Source: Botrytis cinerea B05.10 (Eukaryota > Ascomycota > Leotiomycetes > Helotiales > Sclerotiniaceae). From it: a stretch of 64,000 nucleotides of DNA. The number at the start of each line of letters is the position of its first letter. The first letter of the stretch is position 1. The notes beneath the pieces were generated by a model that did not search any database, had not been told where the DNA came from, and saw only the letters and a program-made list of their open reading frames with translations. Position numbers and translations under genes: made by a program. Shown here in pieces: positions 10,434 to 22,775 of the stretch. The stretch is taken from contig NC_037313.1 of NCBI RefSeq assembly GCF_000143535.2, forward strand, positions 7,501 to 71,500. The letters run 5' to 3'.

Positions 10434-11201
10434 TTACAGGACGTACCGCAACATTGACATTGCGCAATGAGCTAGCTTATTGCTCAATAAACTAGGTTTC
10501 GGTGTGTCCTGTGGTATAGCGTAGCAAATTAAAATCAGGGCATTGCGCAATGTGCTTAGGATATACAGAACCATTACTCAATATCCTAAGCTCATTGCGT
10601 AATGGATTATATTATATACATAAACAGAGTGTTTTCTCCTTCGTTATTCTGAGATCGTAATATCACCATTTTCCAATAATAAACCTCCTAAATCTGATCG
10701 TGTATAAACAAGCCCTCAGCTTACCTGTTATCCCATATGATTTACACAAATTGGTTGATTTGTGCAATTTATTAGAGTAAATCAATCAAATTGATTAATT
10801 CAGTTCATTTTTTATGAATTCAATAGATCTACTGAATCTAATGAATCTAGTAAAATTAGTAAGATTAATGAAATAGGTGAAATAAATGAAAGTGGTAAAA
10901 GAGGTACTTTTCATGGATTTGGTGTATTTGGTGTATTTGGTCAATTCATTCTGGTCAATAAATTTAACTGACCAGAATGATGGTAAAACTGATTCAATAT
11001 TTAATGGAGAAGCCATTTTGAATAATTTTTAAAAGAAAATATATATATGTAGTAAATAGAAGGTAATTGAATGAATTGAATTTGAAATTCTAAAGTGAAA
11101 TTGATGAAATTGTAGTGTAGTGGGTACTAAGGGCTGTTACGATATGAGCTATTTCATTGCGGAACAGCCTCATATTCCTAGAATTACGCTACGTCCTGTA
11201 A
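10434..11201. mobile_element. Non-autonomous TIR element (768 bp)
   Basis: TTACAGGACGTA at 10434-10445 is matched by TACGTCCTGTAA at 11190-11201, giving perfect 12-bp terminal inverted repeats. These are compatible with a TA target duplication if the element proper starts at CAGGACGTA. Similarity weakens inward. The interior holds palindromes (CATTGCGCAATG at about 10458 and at 10541) and a low-complexity AT stretch at 10790-10980. A 73-codon minus frame (10795-11016) is low-complexity and not credible. No transposase is present. Confidence 0.5.
10541..10604. repeat. Long hairpin with CATTGCGCAATG arms
   Basis: Arms 10541-10564 and 10581-10604 are inverted copies (22 of 24 positions by eye) separated by a 16-nt loop. 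Each arm also contains a palindrome or near-palindrome (CATTGCGCAATG, CATTGCGTAATG). The structure lies inside the 768-bp TIR element and is probably part of it. Confidence 0.6.
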
Positions 11202-11664
11202 TAGATAAAAGCGAAAAAACAGTCACGCGGTGATTTCAAAATGTTCAATTTCCCTCGAACTCATCAAGACTCGTCTTTGGCTTCTTAATAGAATCCGCCG
11301 TTCTTTGAATCATCTCACTAAATTCCTTTCTTTCCTCGAAAAGACTTCTCCAAATCATTCAGCAAAGCTCAATCCAAGACTTGTGCTACCTTTCTCTATG
11401 ATCGCAAAGTCTTTTAGTAAGTTGTGCCTCCTAGTAGTTGGGTCTCACCATTAATGTTATTATCATGGAAAGCTACCATTCCAACCGCGGTATATAGAAT
11501 GAAAGTTGTGCCAATAAGAAAATCGATATGAAAGACTCACAATCTTCATAGGGGTATCACCATGATATGCACAAATGATTCGAGCATTGTCACTGAGACG
11601 AACAACTACACAAACGCGAATGAATGTTTTAGCTCAGATTGCCTAGTCTTAGAAGTAGCAGTTA

Positions 11665-12082
11665 GGGCCCGTTCGGATCAAAAAAAAAATTGACATTAGA
11701 CCAATATATTAGACATATTAGACCTAATATGGTGTTTACCGAACGCAATATTAAGCCCAATATATACTAGCTCAAATAAATGCGTTTACCGAACGCAATA
11801 TTAGATCTAATAAAATATTGAGTCTAAGAATCTTAAAGTGACAAATGCAACAAATTTTCTTAACCTTTCTCATACAGTGGCCAACAGCAGCTTTTGAGGT
11901 CTAGTTGGGCTAATATATTTGAGAAAAAGCGTTATCTTCTTCATTTTCAATTCAACCTCGCACGTCCCAATATTACCCCAAATATATTAGCTTCATTCAA
12001 ATACCAATATTTCAAATCCCTTGCCATTTTATTATTATTAGAGATTTCATCAATAAAATAAAAGATCGATCCGAACGAACCC
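11665..12082. mobile_element. Tourist/PIF-Harbinger-like MITE with TTA duplication
   Basis: GGGCCCGTTCGGATC at 11665-11679 is mirrored by GATCCGAACGAACCC at 12068-12082 (13 of 15 positions). Both ends are flanked by TTA (11662-11664 and 12083-12085). GG-starting TIRs with a 3-bp TTA duplication are the signature of PIF/Harbinger elements and their Tourist MITEs. The interior repeats GTTTACCGAACGCAATATTA twice (about 11733 and 11784). There is no transposase frame, so it would need help in trans. Confidence 0.75.
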
Positions 12083-12085
12083 TTA

Positions 12086-13858
12086 TTTTTGTAGCTCCAC
12101 CCTTTTCGTGATTGCTTTTCATCCGGGTAGTTTAACAAGCAGCTTCGTCCCAGAAAATCATCTGCAGAAAGGAAATTGGAAGCGGAAGTGATGGAATCAG
12201 TTCTCAGCCGAAAAGTTCCGAATGGTCATGAATTTTGGATCAATTTTTTGAAGTCAAGCTCTTTCACGCAAACTGCCACCCTCAGCTCAGCGACTCTTAT
12301 GGCGGTCATTTCTTTGGATGCTACAGACTTCCGGCTTCGTGCGGTTCGAAAAAACAAAAACTTTGAGGGCCAACTTCTCGCTCGAAAACCGTGTTTGGAG
12401 AGTCAGTTCTTCTGGAGATCGATGCTTACTTTTCGGGAGGGGGCAGGGCCTGTGAAAGAAGTTCTAACATAGAGTGCTATGCAAAATTGTTGATACAAAC
12501 ACGTGAAAGAAAAGAACATTCTCCAGCGCTTATATCTCATCTCTCAATGTCTCGAAAGTAGATTAGAAACCTTGCTTTTTCAAGTCTCTTTATGTATGAA
12601 TATTTTTCAGTCTCTCGTTCCAAGCATATCTATCATGACGGGAGTATTCAAGCCAAGTCATAAATTCATTTATATCAACATCAGACTGGGGGACGAGTGG
12701 TACATAGTTTCCTTCTTCAAACTTAAAAAAGGGGGAGTGGCCGAGAGACTAAGCTTCTCGTCTAGCCTTGTATTCTGTACCTGGTAATTTTTTCTCTTCG
12801 ATGACTCCCCATCTACATATCCGTCTCATACTGGAGGGTCCGGATGAATAGAGCTGTAAAGTTGTGTTTTACTTACCTTTAAACTTCATCATAGGCTGCT
12901 TCTTGAGAACTGAAATTATTCATTTCCTTCTTGTTACATCCTCAAGATTAGCATTCTTATATCTTGCCGTGTCTCTAGAGCCCTTCGTTGACAATGAGAT
13001 GCTTGGAAACAATCTAGTAACCTACATAAAAATACAGACCCAGGATCTCACATGCAAATCCCAATTGGCTGACTGGCTGGTCTAACAATCAATAGAGCGA
13101 CTTGTTAAATCGAATCAGTACTTATATTCAGTTTACCACTTCTTCAAGTACGCGAACTTAGCGACAGAATATTTCTCTCGGAGAATATTTTCAATAAAGG
13201 GGTTTCTTTTCGTCGGAAGACCTTTTCTTGTCAGAGCGGAGAAGAAGAGCTTACTTATGTTATAAATTATCCTTTTGGTAAACTCTCATACTTAGGAAAG
13301 TAAGAAGATCAATTTAAAGATGATAAATGAAAATTCCAGCCAACTAGCTAAGTAAACTGATTTTCATAAGCATCAGAATCCATCTGAAGCACTGAATGAG
13401 TGTTCTTACCCTGAGCTCTTCGCTAACAATGCCTCCGCAGAGAACCTCGTATCGAACACCCCTCCTTCTAATGCAAATAATATTTTGAAAGCAAACCCTT
13501 CACCCTCCGGTGTCTCATGGCAATGATTGCGTTAAAAGATTCTGAATGAAGACTAGGAGTATTGTATCATCGGCTCAAGAATAAATCGCATGGCAACAGA
13601 ATTCATGATAATGAATGCATGCACAGTGTGCCAATGTTCATTGGACGGGTGAAACATTCGAGATTAATATTATTCTATCGTGCTTCTTATCTCTTGCCAT
13701 TGGTCAATACACCCATTCATTGGTACACATTATATATACACATCGTAGGCCATTAAAATCATAACAAAATTGTACAACACTTCCGCGGAGACATCTCACA
13801 AAGACTACAGCACTCCTTGCCTGGACCAAGTCTGGCAATTTTCTAACCCACACTAATG
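12086..13858. other. Intergenic with one weak small ORF and a tRNA-like patch
   Basis: A 98-codon plus frame at 12176-12472 has more balanced codon use than its surroundings but no recognisable motif. A stretch near 12730-12815 resembles a tRNA box A (GAGTGGCCGAGAGACTAAG) with complementary outer ends (GGGGAGT, ACTCCCC) but lacks a credible T-arm. Nothing else is identifiable. Confidence 0.35.
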
Positions 13859-15627
13859 TCAAAAGAAACCAATAGGCATAACTCTGTTCCCAGCACTCTT
13901 TGATGTCGTCGCACTAACCGCAGTGCCACTCACTGTACCAGTTCCAGTTCCCGTGTCACTTGTCGAACTCGTCTTCGTTCCAAAAGTTCCCTCTTCACTT
14001 TGAGGAAATGCAGTTGCGGATGGCGTGGAATAAGCTCCCTTAACGCCACCACCCGAGCATTTATCTGGCACTCCTTTGGCGATAGCAGATGCAGCTCCCC
14101 AACTAGGACCAGACTTCCCCTCTCTGGCTCGTTGCATGGTGAGGAAAGATGCATAAGACCATGTGAGATCTACTGCACTTAAAGCGGTACCATTTTCACG
14201 GGAAAATTGTTCCGCTAGTGCTCCGTCTTCTGGTGTGTATGTTTCAGCGATTGATACAAAGCCATCTGCATAATCTTGCATGGCTTTTACTATATCCTTG
14301 AATTGGCTTGAATCACTTGCGAATGTACCTGTCTCTATCCCGGGGACTAAGTCGGTGAAAAAGTCCTGGCTAATGTCGGTTATGGTAATACTTTCCGTGG
14401 TGTTATATGTCCATAGAGCATCATAAAGTTGTTCTGCTGCAGCGTATGTGCATATATACCAAGGATTTCCTCCTTGATAAACATCTTCAGCATAACGTCC
14501 GATAGCTGCAGCTTGTCCTGTTGATGCATTCGAATTGATAGTATAAATAGAGCGGAAAGAATCAACCAACACTTTGTGGTTTGCAAGGGCGCGGTCAGAA
14601 CAAGGTTGGAAAGTGGTAGAATCACATCCCACAGCTTGATCAGGATCAAAAGTATGAATCGAAGTCAAAATTGAATTACAATCCAACCCGGAACGATCAT
14701 AAGTTGACGATTGTACTTGGATGTTTGAATTTATGCTAGCTCCATTCCAATAATCCTGTAGCATGCAAAGGACCTCTGGGGCTTGTTCCTCGCAATCGTT
14801 ACATGACTCTCCGAGGGCAGTGGCGAATTTTGCTCCTTCTACCAATGCTCGATGTTGAACGGCGGTGGTAAAAAACGATGATCCATTAATTTCTTCCCAT
14901 AAATCAAAACCGGAGAAGTTCCAATACTGAGAAACATATGCCAAGTCGTTCCGAACAATTGGCCAGATGATTTCCTTGACAGTATCATTTTGTCCCAAGG
15001 TAAGGCGATCGTTACCAAATGAAATCAAAGCTATGGCGCGTAAAGCTGGCCCATCACGTTGAGGGCGCCCCCATTCACCTAAAAATGCAGTTTCATTCGT
15101 GTAATATTTTGGTTCTGCCAAACCTGCTCCTGTCGCCAAGTCTCCAGATGGATTGTCGACGGTTTGCAGTTTTGCTTGAGCAGTAACATAATCTTCAATA
15201 AGACTTTGGAGACTCGAATTGCCAGTATCGATAAGATATTTGAAAGTCAAGGCCGAATCACGGGTCCAAGTGTAAAAGTCTAATCAATATCGATGTCAGT
15301 GCTGCCTACCGACCGAATTCAAGGGTGTCAATTGACTCACAATTAGGATCAACTGTACTTGGGCTTGCAACAACAATTCCGGCACTCGCACCCTGAGCCT
15401 TAGAACCATCAGGACCGATGTTATTTAGGATACCCTGAAGGGAGATTGGACTTTGAGCCGTCAAATAATCATCGATTGTACCCGTCGTACGCGTAGATAA
15501 TTTGGAATGTTCAAGATTTTTGGCCGACGATAAAGCCCCAGCGACAAATCTATTCCAACATCAGCACACTTTGAACGAATCAGGGATTCAATGATACGAC
15601 TTACGCAGTAGCTCGCTCCCACAGCAT
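13859..15627 (-). CDS. GH15 glucoamylase, catalytic domain only
   Basis: Secreted exo-acting glucan 1,4-alpha-glucosidase releasing glucose from starch or glycogen. Exons 15627-15605, 15549-15341 and 15279-13859 give 550 residues (introns 55 and 61 nt, GTAAGT and GTGAGT donors). The GH15 fold is clear: SLQGILNNIGPDG, ASAGIVVASPSTVDPNY, YTWTRDSALTFKYL and WGRPQRDGPALRAIALI. The catalytic acid lies in GFDLWEEINGSSFF and the catalytic base in LAEQFSRENGT. The C-terminus is a Ser/Thr/Gly-rich tail that stops without a CBM20 starch-binding module. The 23-nt first exon gives a short, weak signal peptide (ending near ALSSA), so the 5' end is the least certain part. The next gene upstream (the P450) is in the same direction, about 1.4 kb away. 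Confidence 0.88.
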
Positions 15628-17043
15628 GGTTGTAAAGTTGAGAGGATATTTGGAATTTAGGTATTGTCAGCAAGTTGTGGGTATCGAATTCTGAAGGATC
15701 AAGATTGATTAAAAAAGCGCGCAACGATTGCCCGCGTGAGCGAATGGGAATGGGAATGGGAAAAGAAGTTGCGAGTCCACAATTGCCACCGATATGATTA
15801 TTCCAAATTTTAGTCGGCGATATTCGATTCAAGAAGAGAAGGACTTGACAACAGAAATAATAAAAGCATCGTGAAATATCGTACTTGTAATCCATCCTTC
15901 ACCGCAAAACACCCAGGTGAGTTTGTGTGCCAAACAAAAGGCTAATTGTCCTTCATTCTCGTGTTGTCAATATTGAAATTGTTTAAAATGAAACAAAAAC
16001 GCGGGAATTTCCAAACTTGGTGTGATTTGTCGATCTATCCACAAACCAGTCCCATAATGTTACTCCAGGTTACCAGATCTACCCCCTGCGATGCATGCTC
16101 TAACCCATTCATGATTAGTTTTGATGCAGCAACATGACCTCGGAAATTACTCTGGGACGACTCTATTGAAATCCGTAAAGAGGTGTGAATCACCACCGGC
16201 TATCTCATTCTCGTTGGATTCTGGCGCCGGTGAAGATTTGATGAGATCGATAGAGACATGCGACGAACTGTGAGAGCAATATCCCAGAAAACAATTCTCC
16301 GCTCACGTGCAAGTCATGCCACCCAATTATGCCAGGGGGTATTGAAATCTCTTAGCGAATGGCGGAGCCGTTGAACCCGAGTACTACGCTACATAATTAC
16401 CAATTACCCGTGCTTCCACCCGAAGGAAACCTCCACAAGTTTCCCCACGGATCGTGGCACCACTTACCTTATCGACCTCGGGGATTTTGTGGATTGCGAG
16501 ATAGACCTGACCGGGCAAGCTCGTGAATGTTTGAGTCAATAATCGCCTTGCACTCTACGGAATGCCTTTATCGTTACTCGGTATCATGTGGCGGTTATAG
16601 AGAAGGATCATTCACTCCCCATCTTACCTTTTCAATAGGGTTATGCCAGTTGCCCGTATTCTTGCATCCTTCAAGTATATCTCGTACGTGTCACGTCATT
16701 TAAATGTTGATGCGGTATCGCCGTTGCATAAATCATACATAAGGTGACTGTGTGGCCCAGAACTTAAAATTGGTTCTGGGTAAAGGGGCACGTTTTATTT
16801 TGGTGTGGGTGGTATTCATGTCATGCTAGTTCACACAGCTAACGTGCTATTTATAAGGTTGTAATGCAAGAGTTGACATAATCGAGTTAATTTTCCTACG
16901 ACTAAGACTGCAAGGGGCTGATAAAGATCCCAGAAAAAACCAATCGTATAGTTATGCAAATTCAATTTTAGCTTGACTTCTGACAATCAAAAATTATTTT
17001 CTCGCACGTTCGTCGTAACTTCTATTCCTTCCCTCTAGTAATC
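15628..17043. promoter_or_regulatory. Upstream region of the glucoamylase gene
   Basis: 1.4 kb between the glucoamylase start and the P450 3' end. It includes GGAATGGGAATGGGAA direct repeats near 15745 and several CCCC/GGGG words that could bind zinc-finger regulators such as CreA (inference only). No ORF here looks real. Confidence 0.35.
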
Positions 17044-18832
17044 TCACCAAGTGAATCCAGGAATGTCTCTTTTCTCAAGCTTCATCCAGATATCGTCCCA
17101 ATAAAACATAGCGCCCACCAAAATACGTTTTGGGGATGGAGTTTCTTTGCTTGGGAGGCACAGTCGTGGATTGAATGCTCGGAAGAACTGTTCACTGTTA
17201 GTAATGGAATGGCCCGGACAGGTAACTAACGGGGCAGGAGTCAGGATTACTTACCATCAAAGGAGTCTTCATCAATTCAATCATTGCAAGATCCTTACCC
17301 AAACAACTTCGAGTGCCATATCCGAAAGTAGCAAGATATTTATCAAATACTTTACCAGCTTCTCCATTATTTTCCAACCATCTTTCGGGTCTGAATTCGT
17401 TCGCATCTTTTCCATAAACTGCCGGATCACGGTTCGCCATGTACGCAGTGCTGGTCACTTCAGTTCCAACTGGAATGGTTTTCCCATCGATTACAAGTGG
17501 AGCATGATCAGCTTGCACGAGACGAGGAAAGATATTAGGAGCCGAAGGACATAAGCGTAAGGATTCTTTGACACAAGCAACATAATATGGACAGTTCTTG
17601 GAAACTTCTGACGCGGCCGGAACGGGGGTAGATAATACACCGCTTTCGAAAGCGGCGTCAATCTCAGCCACCATTTTAGCGTATACTGTAGGGTTGGAAA
17701 GAAGGTAAGCCATCATTGCTCCCATGGTCGTTCCGGTAGTATCGGCACCGGCTGTGAATAATAGCATGCATTCGGCTCGGATATGATCCTCGGTGAGTGG
17801 TTGACCTTGGGCATCACGAGCCTCATAAAATCTGATTTGTTAGCCTTGTCAAAGACAAACGAGAAAGGGTTATCATACGATTGTAGCAAATCGACTCTGC
17901 CTTTATCTTTTCCTCCCTCAGCAAGTTCCTTTTGTCTAGCTTTCATGATTCTGTTGGTCCATCTTATCAAGAACCCCATTCCCCCCTTATCTTTTTCACT
18001 AGAGACAAGGAAACGCCCAAGCCAAGTCTTCTTGATGAACTCAACAAATGGATACATTCTGCCAACAATACCAAAGTAAAAGAATCCTTTGTGGAGTTCT
18101 TCAATCAAATCATCAACATCAGTAGCAGTATCCACAAATCCAAAAGCCTCTCCGAATCCGACCAAGCTGATAACATCGAATGCAGCAAATGTTGCCCATC
18201 TCGACATATCAAAAGCTTTGTCTTGTTGAGCAAACATGTCATTCAATTTTCTGATCCAAGCAATGATAATATCGTCAATGAGCGGTTCATTCTTGACCAT
18301 CTTAGACATCGAGTATGGCCCAGCGATCAATCGACGGAAGTGAGCATGGTGCGAATGTTGTTGCATATTGAAGACTGATTCTCCTGGACCAAGTGCACCA
18401 GTGACGTACCATTTTGTCTTTACAGCTTGACGATGGTAAATCTGGGGCAGGGAAAGAGCTGATGGAATTAACAGTTCTGTTGGTGATATCCGAAGAATGT
18501 TTGCTATAACTGCATTAGAGCTGAAATATTATATGATCGGGTCAATGGCTATACATACTGTTTTTCTCCTTGAGTAAACGGTCATACGTTTCCAGTTCGA
18601 TGCCCCTAATGTTCTGATATGTGTGCCAAAGTCTGGTCACTGATCCCCAAAAGGGACCATCAAAATCTTTGAGAGGATGGAAATATCTGTAGTAGACAAT
18701 CTGGTATATGAATTGCACAAGAAAGGCAATGGCAAGACCACCAGCCAAGTTTGGGCCTGTCAAGTACGGGCCGAATCTAGACACAGGTGAGTCTATCTCG
18801 ACGATTTTCGTAGTTCCGTTTAGAGCATCCAT
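17044..18832 (-). CDS. Cytochrome P450 monooxygenase
   Basis: Four exons, 18832-18559, 18509-17879, 17831-17255 and 17187-17044, give 541 residues, a normal length for a microsomal fungal P450. An N-terminal membrane anchor (LAGGLAIAFLVQFIYQIVYY) precedes a proline-containing hinge. The I-helix oxygen-activation motif is AGADTTGT, the K-helix ExxR lies in KESLRL, and the haem loop is FGYGTRSCLGK with the axial Cys. Intron 1 has two possible acceptors; I chose the one after a GTATGT donor that keeps the frame into NILRISPTELL. The in-frame Met at 18832 is preferred because the anchor follows it directly. The middle region resembles pisatin-demethylase-like P450s, but the substrate cannot be read from sequence. 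The DUF1864 gene diverges 2.5 kb away. Confidence 0.88.
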
Positions 18833-21292
18833 TTTGGTTGCTACCGGAGACAATAAAAGAATTGAATGAAGTAGAACAGTTGAAGAAGACACAACTGAAT
18901 GGAGATGATAGAATCTGTGTCCCTTTTGAAGACCTGAACATGTCTATATATGCTTCCAGTCTGGACCTTAATCAGAATGAACTCGGCTCTTTTCCGCATG
19001 TTGCTGATTATGCGTTTCGATTCTATATCCCTTCCATGCCAACCTCATGCTAGCCGAAGCAAGATCTCCGGCCTCGCCAACCCCACTTATATCTGACATC
19101 TCACCAGAACCCCCATGATTGCTGGACAAATAGACCGTAATGTGTAGTCATCAAGGAAAACGTACGGTAATTCTAACCAGAGGGGTTTGCGGAATTGAAG
19201 ATGACAGTCATATTATCCAGCCCAATTCTTCCGCGGAGGCTTCTTTGATTCTTCAACGGGTGGACTGGCAATAACCCCTGCAGTACCGTGCCCACGACTC
19301 CTTTGGAAACTGGGGGTGAGATTTCGTAACTTGTATCTCCGGCTCAGTGGTTCAGTAACTTTCTGGGGTCATTATTCGATTGATGCTAGTTTAGAAGCAC
19401 TTAATTTTATGTCGAATAACATTGCAGAAATGGTATACATCAATTGCATCTGAGATTGTGTGCTTGGGCAGTGCAGAATTGTTGTAATGCAATTCCGTGG
19501 AGAAGAACGTTGCAATAATCGCGCTTGTCTTCCTTTAATATATTATCAGCTTTTGAGATCCTACATGGCTCTGCAAGGTCGAAATTTGACCCATTGAGAA
19601 TTGGAGTTGCACCAAGAAACGATGTTTGCAGTCAATATTTTAACCTTAAAACCTTAAACTTGTGTAACCAACTTAATTTTGCGTGGGGTGCATCTGCCAC
19701 GAGAAAACGTGAAAATCACGATTGAACCAAACGAACGGTTCTGTGACAAGCATTTTAGCAATCCAAGTCTGCAAGAAGAGATGCACGTGTATCTCCAATT
19801 GGCATTGATCGTCTCGTTATACCAAAGTATAAGGCGACATGCTAAGATGAGATGACGAGAAATTCCAAGTAATTAACTCGTCAACAAAGAAAGGCCATTG
19901 CTACAGTAATCCTTGCCATCATTACTGTTTCGATAATTCATTATGTGAACAATGTCCGCGGCAGTACAACCTCACATTGAACCAACACTGTCGGAGAATG
20001 CAATGACTCCAAAGCCTTACGAAGGAGTCTCCCACGTTCCCTTTCTAACAATCTATTAGCCCATCAACCTACTAATATAATGCAGTGAGCCTAGACATAT
20101 GATCTGCAAGATACAGAGCTTTCTAACTAGCAGTGGTCGGTGTCAAATCTCTTATTCCTGACGAGCTAGTCGGTCATTGAGATCTCGTCACCACACTCAC
20201 CACATCTAACTTGCACAGATACGAAAATTGCGAACAGACTCCAAGTTAATTTTTCTGAACTGCCCAGGAGTTTCGTCGGGTATTGTATGTAGCGCTTATG
20301 ATGCGGTGAACCAGGAGTTCGACTTACAAATATCCTACATTTCGGTCTCGGAATAAATCACGGCTTGCCAAAAGCTTGAGCAAGGGAACGTTCTCCGCGG
20401 TATGCATTGTCCTGCTTTTCTAGGTAGCCTGAATTAGGTATCTCCACGGCCGAAATAGAATGATTTGTTTATTTCTGTACGCGCGGGGATAAAACTAATC
20501 CCAAAAGGTTTAGTTCCGCACATGTGATCGCCAAGTCAACCAAACATAAAACGCCCGGGTGATTTTCTTGGTGCAGTTCGCTGAATGATGCCATATCATA
20601 GTAAGCGTGTACCGGAGTTAGTAAGATATCTTCATTTCATTGAAATGGTACTTTTCGCCGGGCTTTTCTTAATAGGTTCGCTTCATTCTGTAAGGCTACA
20701 AACCCTGAAGGTTCACATTGCCCAATTTGGCAATCTAACAACGAAGAAAAGTGGATACGCTAAATTCCGCACCGTAGTTACGGAAAGCCTTTTACCATGC
20801 GTCTTTAGGATTCCAGGAGAATTAAATTATGGAGACAGTTCAAGCAAACGAGCCAGCCGTTTTAGGTAGTATCGGAGATGGAACGATTTGATACTACATC
20901 GCCAAGCATGGTACATTGTAGCACTCGATATAGGAGATGTCAGGATAGTGCACTATTCTCCGTAGGAATAGATTGATACTGTGATGGAATTTCAATCATG
21001 ACTCCTCCTAGCCAAACTGGGTAGAAATTGACCTCTTGGTGGTAACTCAGTAATGGAGAAATAGGAGTATAGCCTTATGGTACTAACGATGTGACATTAT
21101 TGAGACATCCATAAATATCCCCTTATCCTCCTTCGAAGTAACACCACTCATCCATTCAGCAACCTTTCAACAATCATCATTATCTATAAAGCATTGAGAC
21201 TTCAGTCATTCGCATCTTCTGAACATAAGAACAATCTCTTAAACCAAGATTCTCGAGTTTCTCAACCTATTCATCCTGCCAATCCTTTCAAG
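18833..21292. promoter_or_regulatory. 2.5-kb divergent intergenic region between P450 and DUF1864 gene
   Basis: Contains the promoters of both flanking genes. A TATA-like ATAAATATCC occurs near 21112, followed by a C/A-rich leader ahead of the start at 21293. Frames at 19525-19725 and 20585-20869 have no recognisable domain. I see no repeats. Confidence 0.4.
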
Positions 21293-22775
21293 ATGTCGAA
21301 CTTAGATTTGATCATAGCAAATACTCATTTATCCATTCTCTATCTATTTCCTGTTGCCATCTTTGGCCTCTTTCTCAACCTCTATCGCAGAACCATCCTT
21401 GGAAGATCAAACCAACAAAAGTTGCAAGCTGGTGATGCATTTGCGGCTGTGGAAAAAACAATTACTTACGAACCTCATGCTGCCCAGAACTCACTTCGAG
21501 ATTTAATCGAGATCGATGGAGCTGGAACATGGCCACCTACAACTGTATATGGTGATGCTTGGCCAGAAGTCCTTCGACCATTCCACGACATCTATCAAGC
21601 TATGGCCCCTGCTCTATCAATTGCAGAACTTAGTGGCGATGATGTCAAGAACTTTCAACGATGCTTGGACTTCCGTGTACAAATGAGAACACTTTACAAT
21701 GATCAAGTCAACATGGGCGAAGTAAAAGCCCTCTTAGATGCAGCAGAAAATGATGAGAACATTCTATCCCGGGCAGCTTGGAATGGTCTGTTTGCTTGTA
21801 TTGCCTTGTCCAGACACTCTTTCCGGTCAGTACCACTATTCTATATCACACTTAAAAGTGGGATTTTCACTAACATTCCAAAGATGGGGAACAATTCCTA
21901 TAGTTAAACTTGCCCAGGAAGAAAAAGTCGTCGATTTCCCTGCCTGTCTCGATCTCGCATGGCCATACCTCAAGAGAAGATATGGTGTTACATCTCAAGG
22001 TGGTAATGTCGCAAGTAACTACCTCTGCAACTTTGATGATAAAGATCAGATTGTCTACCCAATCAATCCCACGATGGACGATCTCATTCAATCTGCCGAA
22101 TATCACTTTGGTCATGTCTTCCCTCACATTGAAAGAGAAGCTCTCCCAATCTACCATATGGTAACTAGAGCCATTCAACAATATTCTAATGGCGACCGTG
22201 CTGGTACCCTCCATTCGCTCAAAGGAATCAACAAGGAATTGCGCACGCCCCTTAAGACCTATTATGAAACCATGCATGAATCCAAAATTTCCCGAAAAGT
22301 TTGGATGCACTATGCACAAGGATTTCAAGGCTGGGCTGCAGGTGATATCGACCCCGTCACTGGAGAATATACTGAATACGACGGTCTGTCAGGCAACCAA
22401 TTGTTATTACCGCAGATCATGGATGCTTTCTTAGGACTTGAGAGATACTTGAACGAGGAGAACACACAACGCTACATGCCAAACTTACAACGCAAATTCC
22501 GTGAAACAGTCGCTGAGTACAGCTTCCGCAATGAGGCCAAGACAAAAGGAGACGACGAGATCGAGGAACAAATGAACAATATTGTCAAGCAAATGAGAGT
22601 TTTCAGAACGGCACACAGAGTTAGGGTCAAGCCATACTTGAGTGTACCCGCTCCAGAGCGTATGATCATGACAGCTGGAAAGTCTGTGCTAGAGAAGGGT
22701 GATGTTCACGACTACGAGTCTGCTATTGCACCTCTAGACAAGATGTTAAAGGATAGACTATTGGCTACCAAATAG
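21293..22775 (+). CDS. DUF1864/PrnB-like protein (indoleamine 2,3-dioxygenase superfamily)
   Basis: Exons 21293-21825 and 21884-22775 (58-nt intron, GTCAGT donor, phase two) give 474 residues. An N-terminal hydrophobic segment (SILYLFPVAIFGLFLNLY) suggests membrane attachment. The body contains WPPTTVYGDAWPEVLRPFHD, WMHYAQGFQGWAAGD, TGEYTEYDGLSGNQLLLPQ and FLGLERYL, which recall the all-helical IDO/PrnB fold, where a YDGxSG-like segment lines the haem pocket. PrnB rearranges 7-chlorotryptophan in pyrrolnitrin synthesis, but fungal members are mostly uncharacterised, so the substrate is unknown. I chose the Met at 21293 because the hydrophobic segment follows it; an upstream in-frame Met at 21194 is possible. 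The family call is from memory of motif patterns. Confidence 0.7.

Noticed and set aside
10795..11016. 73-codon minus frame with Phe/Thr/Lys repeats
   Set aside because: Arises from an imperfect AT-rich simple repeat inside a TIR element.
12727..12818. tRNA-like sequence (GAGTGGCCGAGAGACTAAG with complementary GGGGAGT/ACTCCCC ends)
   Set aside because: The acceptor-like ends pair and box A is fair, but there is no credible T-arm, B-box or anticodon stem. Not a functional tRNA by eye; tRNAscan-SE would settle it.
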